NCBI GenBank assembly: GCA_963837335.1
Contig: CAWINS010000057.1
Location: 1 to 64,000, forward strand
Length of the DNA: 64,000 bases
DNA from: RYN-230 sp963837335
GTDB taxonomy: Bacteria; Actinomycetota; Actinomycetes; Streptosporangiales; Streptosporangiaceae
Direction of reading: 5' to 3'
Below the pieces are notes generated by a model. That model made no database searches and was not told the origin of the DNA. It worked only from the letters and a program-made list of their open reading frames with translations. Made by a program: the position numbers and the translations under genes. This document shows positions 1-8,850 of this stretch, in pieces (the stretch's first letter is position 1; each line of letters opens with the position of its first letter).

Positions 1-53
1 CCACCCCAGCGGTCCGGCCCGCCCACCCCGCGCAAGGCTAAGCCGCTTCCGGG

Positions 54-1337
54 CTAAGCAGGCCCAGTCACCACCGGCGTCTCGTCCCCTCCGCTAAGCC
101 CCCGCGGCAGGAACACCGCGAACACCGCCGGCCGCGGCCGGACCAGAACGACGTTGGCGCCGTCCGCGGTCGCTACGTCGCGGGCCAGCGCCAGGCCCAG
201 CCCGGTGCCCCCAGGACGCCCGCTGACGTTGCGCTCGAAGATGCGCGGGACCAGCTCGTGCGGGACGCCCTTGCCCTCGTCCCTGACCTCGACCACCACC
301 GACTTGGGTGTCCGCGAAGTCCGGATGGTGACCGTGCCCGCCCCGTGGACCAGCGCGTTGTCGAGCAGGGTGGCGATCACCTGGCTCAGCGCCCCCGGGG
401 AGATGTAGGCGGACAGGCCCTTTTCCCCCGCCACCTCCAGCTTGCGGTTGGCCCGGCGGAACGTCGGGTCCCACTCGATGACCTGCTGCGCGATCACGTC
501 GTCGATGGCCAGCAGCGACGGGACCCCGCGGGCCGCCCGCCGGGTCCGGCCCAGCAGCTGGCTGACCACCTCGGTGAGCCGCTCGGTCTGGGCCAGGGCC
601 GCCGCCCCCTCCTCCCGGACCGCGTCGGAGTCCCCGGCGGCCGCGATCATCTCCTCCAGCCGCATCGACAGCGCGGTGAGCGGGGTGCGCAACTGGTGGG
701 AGGCGTCCGTGGCGAAGTCGCGCTCCGCGGACAGCAGGTCGGTGATGCGCCGCGCCGAGCCGTCCAGCCCTTCGGCGAGCCGGTCCAGTTCGGCCACCCC
801 GTATCTGCGCCCCAGCGGGCGCGAGTCGCCCAGGCCGAGCCGGTCGGCCGCGCTGGCGAGTTCCTCCAGCGGCCGGGTCAGCCGCCGCGCCTGCAGGATG
901 GCCAGCGCCACCGCCACCGCCACAGCCGCCAGGGCGAGCGCGCCGATCAGCGCGAGGGCGGCGGTCAGCCGGCCGTACTCGACCGAGTCGTCGGCGGCCA
1001 CGGTCACCCGGAAGTCTTTGGTCACCGCCTGCCTGATGATGGCGCCGCCGACCTCGGGGCGATCCCCGACGGTGAACTCCGGCTGCCCTTCCTGCCGGAC
1101 GCTGATGTAGGGGTCCGGCAGCGAGTGCGCCGCGGCGGCTACCTCCTGCACCGCGGGGGGCAGCCCGGCGTTCACCCGGTTCTGCAGCGTCTTGGCCACG
1201 GTGGTCGCGTCCCGCTGCACCTGCCGGTCGGCGGCGCTGATCTGCAGCCGGCTGAGCACGAACGCCAGTGGCAGACCCAGCAGCAGAACGGCCGTCACCG
1301 CCACCACGAGCGTCGAGACGAGCAGGCGGCGGCGCAT
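54..1337 (-). CDS. Two-component sensor histidine kinase
   Basis: A 427-residue membrane histidine kinase. A first hydrophobic segment (about residues 7-28) and a second (about 128-148) bracket a short extracytoplasmic sensor of about 100 residues. A HAMP linker follows, then the HisKA box with the phosphoacceptor His in FATDASHQLRTPLTAL (near residue 213). The C-terminal ATPase domain shows the N box (LLDNALVHG), the G1 box (DEGKGV) and the G2 box (GGTGLGLAL). It would autophosphorylate and pass phosphate to the response regulator encoded just upstream in the same operon. The start ATG is preceded by no clear Shine-Dalgarno sequence. A small hairpin lies in the 25-base gap after the regulator stop. 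The sensed signal cannot be read from the sequence. Confidence 0.93.
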   Translation of the reverse strand: MRRRLLVSTLVVAVTAVLLLGLPLAFVLSRLQISAADRQVQRDATTVAKTLQNRVNAGLPPAVQEVAAAAHSLPDPYISVRQEGQPEFTVGDRPEVGGAIIRQAVTKDFRVTVAADDSVEYGRLTAALALIGALALAAVAVAVALAILQARRLTRPLEELASAADRLGLGDSRPLGRRYGVAELDRLAEGLDGSARRITDLLSAERDFATDASHQLRTPLTALSMRLEEMIAAAGDSDAVREEGAAALAQTERLTEVVSQLLGRTRRAARGVPSLLAIDDVIAQQVIEWDPTFRRANRKLEVAGEKGLSAYISPGALSQVIATLLDNALVHGAGTVTIRTSRTPKSVVVEVRDEGKGVPHELVPRIFERNVSGRPGGTGLGLALARDVATADGANVVLVRPRPAVFAVFLPRGLSGGDETPVVTGPA

Positions 1338-1346
1338 GGGTCAGTT

Positions 1347-1364
1347 AACCACCCGGAGGTGGTT
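1347..1364 (-). promoter_or_regulatory. Small hairpin between regulator stop and kinase start
   Basis: AACCACC and GGTGGTT form a perfect 7-bp stem with a 4-base loop. It overlaps the stop codon of the response regulator and lies 10 bases before the kinase ATG. Because it occupies the place where a ribosome-binding site would be, it may lower kinase translation relative to the regulator. This is inference from position only. Confidence 0.3.
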
Positions 1365-2034
1365 AGTCCCCTCGCTCGAAACGGAAGCCCACGCCGCGGA
1401 CCGTGGTGATGTAGCGCGGGTTGTGCGCGTCGTCGCCGAGCTTGCGGCGCAGCCACGAGATGTGCATGTCCAGCGTCTTGGTGGACCCCCACCACTTGCT
1501 GTCCCAGACCTCCCGCATGATCTGCTCACGGGTGACGACCTTCCCCGCGTCACTCACCAGCACGCTCAGCAGGTCGAACTCTTTCGTGGTGAGCTCGAGC
1601 TCCGTGTCGCCGATCCAGGCCCGCCGGGCATCCCCATCGACCCGGACCCCCTGCACGACACTGGTCTCCGGGGTGCCGCGCCGGAGCAGGGCCCGGACCC
1701 GGGCCAGCAGTTCGGCGAGCCGGAACGGCTTCGTCACGTAGTCGTCGGCCCCTGCGTCGAGGCCGATCACGGTGTCCACCTCATCCGCTCGCGCGGTGAG
1801 GATCAGCACCGGCACGGTCTGACCGTCGGACCGCAGCCGGCGGCACACCTCGAGCCCGTCCAGCCGGGGCAGCCCTATGTCGAGGACGATCAGATCGATT
1901 CCCCCGGCCAGGGCAACTTCGAGGGTCCCCGGCCCATCCGCCGATACGTCAACGTCGTACCCCTCACGGCGCAGCGCCCGGGCCAGTGGCTCCGAGATGG
2001 AGGTGTCATCCTCTGCGAGCAGAACACAGGTCAT
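1363..2034 (-). CDS. OmpR/PhoB-family response regulator
   Basis: A 223-residue response regulator. The receiver domain has the acidic pair E8-D9-D10, the phosphoacceptor Asp52 in LIVLDIGLPRLDG, the conserved Thr in ILTARAD and the Lys in YVTKPF. The C-terminal half is a winged-helix DNA-binding domain (LELTTKEFDLLSVLV, then TVRGVGFRF near the end). It is the first gene of a two-gene operon with the sensor kinase, whose start lies 25 bases downstream. The pair resembles actinobacterial envelope or antibiotic-response systems in layout, but the target genes are not evident from the window. Confidence 0.95.
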   Translation of the reverse strand: MTCVLLAEDDTSISEPLARALRREGYDVDVSADGPGTLEVALAGGIDLIVLDIGLPRLDGLEVCRRLRSDGQTVPVLILTARADEVDTVIGLDAGADDYVTKPFRLAELLARVRALLRRGTPETSVVQGVRVDGDARRAWIGDTELELTTKEFDLLSVLVSDAGKVVTREQIMREVWDSKWWGSTKTLDMHISWLRRKLGDDAHNPRYITTVRGVGFRFERGD

Positions 2035-2132
2035 GCACAGATGCTACGGCGTCAGTCCCAATGCTTCTCCGTAACGCGGCGTAGATCAGGGCCGCGGTCA
2101 CCTGGGATTCCCCGCCCAACCGGGCGGCTTGG

Positions 2133-3689
2133 TCAGACTGGGGTGATCCCATGGCGTCGCCTTGAGAAAGAGCGGTCCTTACCCGCGGCGGCGGCGAACC
2201 GGCGGATGAGCTCAGCGCGCAGCTCACCCGGCTGCACGATGTCGTCGATGACCAGTTCGCTGGCCAGCCGGACCACGTCGATATCCGCCTCGTACTCGGC
2301 CCGCAGCCGCTGCGTCTCCTGCTCCCGGTCCCCGGGGTCGGCCACCGCGGCCAGCTTGTTGAAGTACACGGCGTTGACGGCCGCGTCGGCGCCCATCACC
2401 GCGATCTTCGCGGTGGGCAGCGCGAGCGTGGCGTCCGGCTCGAACCCGGGACCGGCCATCGCGTACAGGCCCGCCCCGTACGCCTTGCGCACCACCACGC
2501 AGATCTTCGGCACCGTGGCCTCGGCCACCGCGCTGATCATCTTCGCGCCGTGCCGGATGATGCCCTGCCTCTCCACCGAGGTGCCGACCATGAAGCCCGG
2601 CACATCGGCCAGGAAGAGCAGCGGCACGTTGAACGCGTCGCACAACTGGATGAACCGGGTGGCCTTGTCCGCCGAATCGACGAACAGCACGCCGCCCTTG
2701 AACATCGGGTTGTTCGCGACCACCCCGGTCACCTGCCCGGCCAGCCGGGCGAACCCGATGGTCAGCTCCCGCGCCCACAGCGCGTGGATCTCGAAGAAGG
2801 AGCCCTCGTCAACCAGCCCGCGGATGTAGCGGCGCATGTCGTAGGCCTGCCGCTCGCTGGCCGGGATCAGCGCGGCCAGGTCCACCGGCTCCGGCTGGCC
2901 CGCGGCGGCGATCGGCGGCCGCTGCTGCCAGTTCGCGGGCAGGTAGGACAGGTAGCGGCGGACCGCGCCCAGCGCGTCCTGCTCGGTGGGGGCGAGAAAG
3001 TGCCCGCATCCGGACACGGTGCAGTGCATCCGCGCCCCGCCCATCTCCTCCAGCGTGGTCTGCTCCCGGACCACCATCTCGACCATCCGCGGGCTGCCCA
3101 GGTACATCGACGCGTTGCCGTCCACCATGGCCACGAAGTCGCAGAACGCGGGGATATAGGCCCCGCCCGCCGCGGACGGCCCGAACAGCGCGCACACCTG
3201 GGGGATGGCACCGGACGCGCGCACCTGGGTATGGAAGATCTTCCCGGCCCCGCGGCGGCCGGGGAACATGTCGACCTGGTCGGTGATCCGGGCGCCAGCC
3301 GAGTCGACCAGGTAGATCATGGGCAGGCCGTCCGCGTAGGCCCTCTCGATGATCCGGATGATCTTCTCGACCGTGCGGGCTCCCCAGGAGCCCGCCTTGA
3401 CCGTGGAATCGTTGGCCATCAGCGCCACGGGCCGCCCGTCCACCAGCGCCGTCCCGGTGATCACCCCGTCCGCGGGCAGGCCGTCCGCGAGGGCGTTGGC
3501 GTACCGGCCGTCCTCGGTGAAGCTGCCGTCATCGACCAGGCCGGCGATCCGGGCCCGGGCGAACAGCTTGCCGGCCGCCTCAGCGGACTGGTGATACCGG
3601 GGCGCGCCGCCCCGCTCAACCCGTTCCCGCAGCCCGGCCAGGTCGTGGTCCGCGCCGTCGGGGTGCCCTGCCTCATGCTGCTCTGCCAC
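2133..3689 (-). CDS. Acyl-CoA carboxylase beta subunit (AccD1/methylcrotonyl-CoA type)
   Basis: This 518-residue carboxyltransferase moves CO2 from carboxybiotin to an acyl-CoA. The N-terminal half has the oxyanion-hole region GAGKIFHTQ / SAAGGAYIPA, and the C-terminal half has NNPMFKGGVLF and FLADVPGFMVGTSVE. The run GSPRMVEMVVREQTTLEEMG followed by GARMHCTVSG is typical of the AccD1/MccB branch used in leucine catabolism. The adjacent HMG-CoA lyase (30 bases upstream) and enoyl-CoA hydratase genes support that role: methylcrotonyl-CoA to methylglutaconyl-CoA to HMG-CoA to acetoacetate plus acetyl-CoA. No biotin-carrying alpha subunit gene sits in this cluster; the only one in the window is at 23048. 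Substrate assignment is therefore inference. Confidence 0.88.
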   Translation of the reverse strand: MAEQHEAGHPDGADHDLAGLRERVERGGAPRYHQSAEAAGKLFARARIAGLVDDGSFTEDGRYANALADGLPADGVITGTALVDGRPVALMANDSTVKAGSWGARTVEKIIRIIERAYADGLPMIYLVDSAGARITDQVDMFPGRRGAGKIFHTQVRASGAIPQVCALFGPSAAGGAYIPAFCDFVAMVDGNASMYLGSPRMVEMVVREQTTLEEMGGARMHCTVSGCGHFLAPTEQDALGAVRRYLSYLPANWQQRPPIAAAGQPEPVDLAALIPASERQAYDMRRYIRGLVDEGSFFEIHALWARELTIGFARLAGQVTGVVANNPMFKGGVLFVDSADKATRFIQLCDAFNVPLLFLADVPGFMVGTSVERQGIIRHGAKMISAVAEATVPKICVVVRKAYGAGLYAMAGPGFEPDATLALPTAKIAVMGADAAVNAVYFNKLAAVADPGDREQETQRLRAEYEADIDVVRLASELVIDDIVQPGELRAELIRRFAAAAGKDRSFSRRRHGITPV

Positions 3690-3719
3690 CTGGGGAGCGT
3701 ACCTCGCCGCCGGGTTTCG

Positions 3720-4634
3720 TTAGAGAGCGATAGTGCGGGTCCGGGGGCCCGCCCGCAGCACCTGGGACGGCAGCTGACGGCCGATGATCCGCTCGGCCTC
3801 GGCGGCCGCCCCGATCATCGCCTCCAGGTCCACCCCGGTCGCCACGCCCATGTCCTCGACCATGTGCACGAACTCCTCGGTGGCGATGTTGCCGGTGGCC
3901 CCGGGCGCGTACGGGCAGCCGCCGAGCCCGCCGACCGAGGCGTCGAAGTCGTCCACGCCCAGCTCCAGCGCGGCCAGCACGTTGGCCAGGCCGGTACCCC
4001 GGGTGTTGTGGAAGTGCAGGTTCAGCGCGGTGTCCGGGTACGCCGAGCGGAACTCCCCGACCAGCTCGGTGACCCGGCGCGGGGTGGCCATCCCGGTGGT
4101 GTCGCCGAACGAGATGGAGTCCGCCCCGTCGGCCACCGCCCGGCCGGCCACCGCCAGCACCCGGCTCACCGGCACGTCACCCTCGTACGGGCAGCCCCAC
4201 GCGGTGGCCACCACCACCTGGGCGGTGGCACCCCGCCCATGCGCCTCGCTGAGGATCACCGCGATGTCGTCGAGGGATTCCTCGGTGCCCCGGTTCACGT
4301 TCCGCCGGTTGTGCGTGTCCGAGGCGGATACCACCACCTCCACCTCGGTGAACCCCGCATCCAGGGCCCGCCGGGCGCCGCGCAGGTTCGGGGCCAGCGC
4401 CGAGTAGCGGACCGCGGCCGTGCGCTCGATGCCCCGCCACACCTGGTCGGCGTCGGCCATCTGCGGGATCGCCTCCGGCCGGACGAACGAGACGGCCTCG
4501 ATCCGCGATACCCCGGTCTGGGAGAGGGCGTTGATCAGCTCGATCTTCGCCCCGGTGGGCACCGGATCCTCGTTCTGCAGTCCGTCCCGCGGCCCGACTT
4601 CCCGCAACGAAACGCGTCCAGGCAGATCGCTCAC
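3720..4634 (-). CDS. Hydroxymethylglutaryl-CoA lyase
   Basis: This 304-residue TIM-barrel lyase cleaves HMG-CoA to acetoacetate and acetyl-CoA, the last step of leucine breakdown. The N-terminus has the substrate/metal motif LREVGPRDGLQNE, and the catalytic cysteine signature GGLGGCPYAPGATGN lies in the C-terminal third. I place the start at the GTG at 4634 because GGAGG lies 7 bases upstream and the family begins with VSLREVGPRDG. A longer in-frame extension to 4739 is possible but would overlap most of the 3' end of the hydratase gene with non-conserved residues. The chosen start lies 50 bases beyond the hydratase stop, so the genes are probably co-transcribed. Beta subunit, lyase and hydratase share one strand. 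Confidence 0.92.
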   Translation of the reverse strand: MSDLPGRVSLREVGPRDGLQNEDPVPTGAKIELINALSQTGVSRIEAVSFVRPEAIPQMADADQVWRGIERTAAVRYSALAPNLRGARRALDAGFTEVEVVVSASDTHNRRNVNRGTEESLDDIAVILSEAHGRGATAQVVVATAWGCPYEGDVPVSRVLAVAGRAVADGADSISFGDTTGMATPRRVTELVGEFRSAYPDTALNLHFHNTRGTGLANVLAALELGVDDFDASVGGLGGCPYAPGATGNIATEEFVHMVEDMGVATGVDLEAMIGAAAEAERIIGRQLPSQVLRAGPRTRTIAL

Positions 4635-4683
4635 TCCAGCGCCTCCGTCGTTCGTGGTGACTGCGGTCCGGGGGTGGCCGGGC

Positions 4684-5472
4684 TCACTCGCCCGGCCAGA
4701 CGGGATCGCGCTTCTCGTTGAACGCCGCGATGCCCTCACGCCGGTCCGCGGACAGGGCGGCGGTCCGCCAGGCGGCGTCCTCGATGTCCAGCGCCGCGCT
4801 CAGGCCGACCCCCCACCCCTGGCGCATGGCCCGCTTGGCGGCCCGCACGGCGACCGGGGAGTTGGCGGCGATGGCGCCGGCCATTTCCAGCGCCGTGGCG
4901 TCCGCGGTCCCGGCGGGGACCAGCCGGTCGGCCAGCCCGATCCGCTCCGCCTCCGCGGCCTTCACCCGGCGGCCGGTGAGCAGCAGGTCGGCGGCCCGGC
5001 CCACGCCGAGCCGCCGCATGGACAGCTGGGTGCCACCGCAGCCGGGCACCAGGCCGACCGTGGCCTCGGGCAGGCCGAACTGCGCGGTCTCGTCGGCCAC
5101 CACCAGGTCACAGTTCAGCGCCAGCTCGCAACCGCCGCCCAGCGCGTACCCGTGCACGGCCGCGATCACCGGCTGCGGCAGGCGGAGCAGTTCGCCGAAG
5201 GCGGTGCGGAACACGGCCCGCTGCGCGAGCCATTGCGCGTCGGTCATCAGCCGCCGTTCCTTGAGGTCGGCGCCGACGCAGAAGGCGCGGTCCCCGGTCG
5301 CGGTCAGCACGACGGCGCGGACCCCGGTGTCCGGGGCCAGCTCGGCACAGGTCTGCGCGAACCGGACCAGCATCACGGTGTTCAGCGCGTTCAGCGCCTC
5401 GGGCCGGTCGAGCACGATCTCGACGACCGGGCCGCGCCCGATCAGGTGCCTGCGGACCTCGATGCCATCCAT
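4684..5472 (-). CDS. Enoyl-CoA hydratase/isomerase family protein
   Basis: A 262-residue crotonase-fold protein. It has the oxyanion-hole segment FCVGADLKER, the CoA-binding glycine turn HGYALGGGCELAL and the catalytic region GLPEATVGLVPGCGGTQ, with a Glu in each of the two acid positions expected of a true hydratase. In this operon it would hydrate 3-methylglutaconyl-CoA to HMG-CoA, linking the carboxylase at 2133 to the lyase at 3720. That substrate is inferred from context, since crotonases are poorly predicted from sequence alone. The ATG at 5472 has only a weak ribosome-binding site. It appears to be the first gene of the block. Confidence 0.88.
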   Translation of the reverse strand: MDGIEVRRHLIGRGPVVEIVLDRPEALNALNTVMLVRFAQTCAELAPDTGVRAVVLTATGDRAFCVGADLKERRLMTDAQWLAQRAVFRTAFGELLRLPQPVIAAVHGYALGGGCELALNCDLVVADETAQFGLPEATVGLVPGCGGTQLSMRRLGVGRAADLLLTGRRVKAAEAERIGLADRLVPAGTADATALEMAGAIAANSPVAVRAAKRAMRQGWGVGLSAALDIEDAAWRTAALSADRREGIAAFNEKRDPVWPGE

Positions 5473-5549
5473 ATGCGCAGGCTAACCCGCGGGCGGGAAC
5501 GGCGCGCATCGCTGCCCCACGATTGCCGGCCATTCCCAGGATGGGCTGT

Positions 5550-6068
5550 TCAGCGGTCCTCGCGGGCCAGCCGCCGCTGCTCGTCCTCGACCAGCTGGAA
5601 CAGCGTGGACTGAACCTCCTGGACGTCCGGGATGTCGTTGAGGATCAGCTGGCCGTGCTCGCCCGCGGATTCCACCACCAGCCGGCCGGTGCCGAGCAGG
5701 CGGTCGACGGGGCCCTGCGAAAACGAGACGTCGCTGATCCTGATCAGCGGGAAATCCCGGCCCGACCGGGTCAGGATGCCGTTGCGCAGCTGGATCCGCC
5801 GGGTGGTGAGCTGGTACGTGGTGGTCTTCCAGCGCAGGAATGGGACCCCGGCTGCCGCCACGGCCAGGATGATGGCGACCACCCCCACCGCGATCCTTCC
5901 CGGGCCTGCTTCCCGGCCCGGCGGGATCACGATCAGCAGCGCGACGGCGGCGGCAATCACGACGACGAGGAGCACAAGGGGGCGCAGCAGAATCTTCCAG
6001 TGCGGGTGCAGCGTCAGCACGCTCCGCTCTCCCGGGGGGAGCTGGCCTTCCATGCTCATAGCGCACAT
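5550..6068 (-). CDS. Membrane PH-domain (bPH2/YdbT-like) protein
   Basis: A 172-residue protein with two adjacent hydrophobic segments (about residues 27-48 and 57-77). A soluble bacterial PH-like domain follows (TTYQLTTRRIQLRNGIL, then a beta-rich region ending in TLFQLVEDEQRRLA). bPH2 proteins are membrane-anchored and mostly uncharacterised. The gene sits between biotin ligase (61 bases upstream) and the acyl-CoA catabolic block on the same strand, an arrangement also familiar near birA in streptomycetes. The true start could be an internal Met a few codons in (MSMEGQL or MEGQL). Its function is unknown. Confidence 0.8.
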   Translation of the reverse strand: MCAMSMEGQLPPGERSVLTLHPHWKILLRPLVLLVVVIAAAVALLIVIPPGREAGPGRIAVGVVAIILAVAAAGVPFLRWKTTTYQLTTRRIQLRNGILTRSGRDFPLIRISDVSFSQGPVDRLLGTGRLVVESAGEHGQLILNDIPDVQEVQSTLFQLVEDEQRRLAREDR

Positions 6069-6129
6069 CGTGGCACGGAACGGGGTTTCGCGGACGGGGC
6101 GTGCCGGGTGAGTGTGACGGATGCGAACG

Positions 6130-6942
6130 TCACCGGACGTGCACGACGTCGCCCGCGCCGACCAGCGTGGTGCCCGGGCCGGTCCGCACGGCGAGCCGGC
6201 CCGTCTCGTCCACGTCGGTGGCCGTGCCGGCCAGCGCCGCCCCGCCGGGCAGTTCCACCCGGACCTCCCGCCCGACCGTGACGCACCAGCGGAGGTACTC
6301 CGCGCGCAGGCCAGCCGGGTCCGGGCCGGCCGTCCACGCCAGGTAACGGCTGGCCAGCTCGGTGAGGATCGCGGCCAGCAGGCGTTCGCGGTCCAGGCAG
6401 GTGGCGTTCTCCAGGAGCAGCGAGGTCGCGGTGGGCACCGGCAGCTCGGCCCGGGTGAGGGTGACGTTGAGCCCGACCCCGGCCACCACCGCGTCGCCGT
6501 GCGCCTCGGCCAGGATCCCGGCGATCTTACGGCCGTCCACCAGCACGTCGTTGGGCCACTTCAGGGTGGCGGTCACGCCGGCCTGGGCGCGCAACGCGGC
6601 CGCTACCGCGATCCCGGTGAGCAGCGGCAGCCAGGCCCGGGCGGCGGGCGCCACGGTTACCGGGCGGAGCAGGACGGAGAACACCAGCGCGGCGCGCGGC
6701 GGGCTGGACCAGGACCGGCCCAGCCTGCCCCGGCCCGCGGTCTGCGTCTCGGCCGCCAGCACCAGGCCCTCGGCCGCGCCCGCCTGGGCCGCCGCCAGCA
6801 GGTCGGCGTTGGTGGAGCCGGTTTCGCTGGCCACCTGGATGTCCCGCCACAGGCCGCCGGGGCGGACCAGCCTGCTGCCGAGAGCGGCGGCGTCGAGCGG
6901 CGGCCGCAGCTCGCGCCGCCGCAGGGGGGGCTCATGAGCCAT
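6130..6942 (-). CDS. birA: Biotin--[acetyl-CoA-carboxylase] ligase
   Basis: A biotin protein ligase that makes biotinyl-AMP and attaches biotin to the carrier lysine of carboxylases such as the alpha subunit at 23048. Visible motifs are the adenylate-binding loop GRGRLGRSW, the catalytic KWPNDVLVDGRKIAGIL and the core glycine strand VVAGVGLNVT. A C-terminal SH3-like domain follows (VGREVRVELPGGAALAGTA). It lacks an N-terminal winged helix, so it should be a monofunctional class I enzyme and not a repressor. The start is uncertain: I use the Met at 6942, just before the conserved region, and an in-frame Met at 6987 would add 15 residues. Neither has a convincing Shine-Dalgarno sequence. Confidence 0.9.
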   Translation of the reverse strand: MAHEPPLRRRELRPPLDAAALGSRLVRPGGLWRDIQVASETGSTNADLLAAAQAGAAEGLVLAAETQTAGRGRLGRSWSSPPRAALVFSVLLRPVTVAPAARAWLPLLTGIAVAAALRAQAGVTATLKWPNDVLVDGRKIAGILAEAHGDAVVAGVGLNVTLTRAELPVPTATSLLLENATCLDRERLLAAILTELASRYLAWTAGPDPAGLRAEYLRWCVTVGREVRVELPGGAALAGTATDVDETGRLAVRTGPGTTLVGAGDVVHVR

Positions 6943-7003
6943 CCCCCATGATCCCAGCCCGCACGCGTCCCCTGGCCCGGCGGCCATGCGTTGCTGCTCA
7001 AAC

Positions 7004-7093
7004 CGGCTGGTGTTGCCTGCGGCCAGACACCAGTCGTTTGATCACGAACGTGCGCCAGCCCGGCTCTCGTGACACACGCGGCAACACCAGCCG
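7004..7093. repeat. 90-bp element bounded by a perfect 14-bp inverted repeat
   Basis: CGGCTGGTGTTGCC at 7004-7017 is exactly inverted at 7080-7093, with a 62-base interior that contains TTGATCA-like symmetry near 7038. It lies in the 300-base gene-free stretch between the biotin ligase start and the MFS exporter stop. Both flanking genes are on the minus strand, so it is downstream of nothing obvious on that strand other than the promoter region of birA. It could be a regulatory hairpin, a terminator or a relic miniature element. I found no second copy in the window. Confidence 0.5.
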
Positions 7094-7250
7094 CGCAGGC
7101 CACAGCGAGAACCACGCTCAGCGCTGGGTCGCGGCCTAGCGGGCAGGCGGCGAAGGTGTGCGCAAACCGCTGCCGGCCAGCGCTTTCCGTCCACATCCGG
7201 ACCGGGGGGCCCGGCCGGGCTGGACCCGGCCGGGGCCGGCCCGGGTCGGG

Positions 7251-8840
7251 CTAGCTGTCCCTGGTTCCGGCGGGGGACGGCACCTGCACGGGGGCGGCCG
7301 GGGTAGCCGGGACGGCGGACCGGGCAGACAGGGCCCGGGCCAGGGCCAGGACGCCGCCCGCCACCGCCGCGGCGGCCAGGACCACGAACGTCACTGACAC
7401 CGCGTGCGCGGAAACCAGGGTGAACGCCGCGTGCTCGGCCGGGCTGCCAGGCAGCTGCCCGGCCTGGTTCAGGTACAGCGTCCCGAAGGTGGCCACCCCG
7501 ATCACCAGGGCCAGCTGGTTGACGGTGACGACCACCCCGGTGGCGTCGGCCGCGTCGGCGACCGGCACCCGCATCAGCACCGCGGTCATCAGCGGGCTGA
7601 ACGCCGCGGCCATCCCGGCGCCGGTCAGGGCCAGGGCCAGGTAGAGCCACACCCCGCCGGTCCCGCCGCCGTGCAGCAGCCCGGCCGTGCACAGCAGGCC
7701 GACCGCGTAGGCGGCGAAGCCCGCGATGATCAGGGCACCGTGCCACTGCCGCGGCAGCCGCTGCCAGTTGAGGCTGACCAGGGCGAAGGTGGCCGCGGAG
7801 GGGGCGAAGATGAGCCCGGCCCGGAGCGGGGTGTCACCCAGCCCGCCCTGCAGGTGCAGGGCCAGCGCGAAGAAGAACCCGCCGAACACCGCCATGGTCA
7901 CGAACAGGGCGGCCACGCCCATCGTGACCCCGGGCAGGCTCAGCACGCGGCCGGGGATCAGCGGCGAGCCGCCGCGGGCCTCCACCCGGCGCTCCACGAT
8001 GGCGAACAGCCCGAACAGGACCACGCTGGCGGCCAGGCAGATCCAGCCCCACACCGGCCAGTGCTCGGGCTGGCCCAGGACCAGCGGCAGCACCAGGGCC
8101 ACCGCGGCCGGGGTGAGCAGGGCCAGTCCGGCCGGGTCGAGGCCGCGGCCCCGGTCCCGGGCGCCATGCGGCAGCAGCCGCCCGCCCGTGGCGAGCAGGG
8201 CCACGCCGATCGGGACGTTGATGAGGAAGACGGCGCGCCAGCCGCTGCCGAACAGGTTCGCGGTCACCAGCAGCCCGCCGACGATCTGCCCGGCGACCGC
8301 CCCGCCCGCGATGACCGCGGCGTACAGCCGCATCGCTCCGGCCCGGGAGGTCCCGGTGAACGTGCGCTGGATCAGGCTCAGCACCTGCGGGATCATGGCC
8401 GCGGCGCCCGCCCCCTGGATGAACCGCAGGGCGATCAGCATGCCGGTGGACGTGGCCAGGCCGCAGCCGAGCGAGGCCAGGGTGAACAGGGCCAGCCCGG
8501 CCAGGAACATCCGGCGGTGCCCGACGATGTCGCCGAGCCGGGCCCCGGTGACCAGCAGGACCGCGTAGGTGATGACGTAGCCGGCGATGACGAGCTGCAG
8601 CCCGGCGCCGGACGCGTGCAGATCAGCGTGGATGGCGGGGGCCGCGACGTTCACCACGGAGGCATCCAGGACGGCCATGAACTGCCCGGTGAGGACGATG
8701 GCCAGCAGGGCGCGCGGCGCGGCCAGCCGGCGCGGGGCCCGGCCCTCGGGCGGCCCGGCGGCCCGGCGGAACCCGGAACGGCGGCCAGCGGGCGCGTGGT
8801 CGCGGGTTACGGTGGTTTGGTCTGTCATGCCTCCGAGCAT
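7251..8840 (-). CDS. MFS drug exporter, EmrB/QacA (DHA2, 14-TM) type
   Basis: A 529-residue major facilitator with about 14 hydrophobic segments. It has the DHA2 motif region LTGQFMAVLDASVVNVAAPAI in helix 1, GARLGDIVGHRRMF (motif A) between helices 2 and 3, and GAGAAAMIPQVLSLI. It should export small toxic compounds by proton antiport across the cytoplasmic membrane. It is transcribed divergently from the MmyB-type regulator at 8931. The shared 90-base gap carries two near-identical operator-like repeats, so the regulator probably controls it. The start is uncertain: an in-frame ATG at 8828 would drop four residues. The C-terminus is Ala/Pro-rich. Confidence 0.9.
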   Translation of the reverse strand: MLGGMTDQTTVTRDHAPAGRRSGFRRAAGPPEGRAPRRLAAPRALLAIVLTGQFMAVLDASVVNVAAPAIHADLHASGAGLQLVIAGYVITYAVLLVTGARLGDIVGHRRMFLAGLALFTLASLGCGLATSTGMLIALRFIQGAGAAAMIPQVLSLIQRTFTGTSRAGAMRLYAAVIAGGAVAGQIVGGLLVTANLFGSGWRAVFLINVPIGVALLATGGRLLPHGARDRGRGLDPAGLALLTPAAVALVLPLVLGQPEHWPVWGWICLAASVVLFGLFAIVERRVEARGGSPLIPGRVLSLPGVTMGVAALFVTMAVFGGFFFALALHLQGGLGDTPLRAGLIFAPSAATFALVSLNWQRLPRQWHGALIIAGFAAYAVGLLCTAGLLHGGGTGGVWLYLALALTGAGMAAAFSPLMTAVLMRVPVADAADATGVVVTVNQLALVIGVATFGTLYLNQAGQLPGSPAEHAAFTLVSAHAVSVTFVVLAAAAVAGGVLALARALSARSAVPATPAAPVQVPSPAGTRDS

Positions 8841-8850
8841 GCCGGGACCC

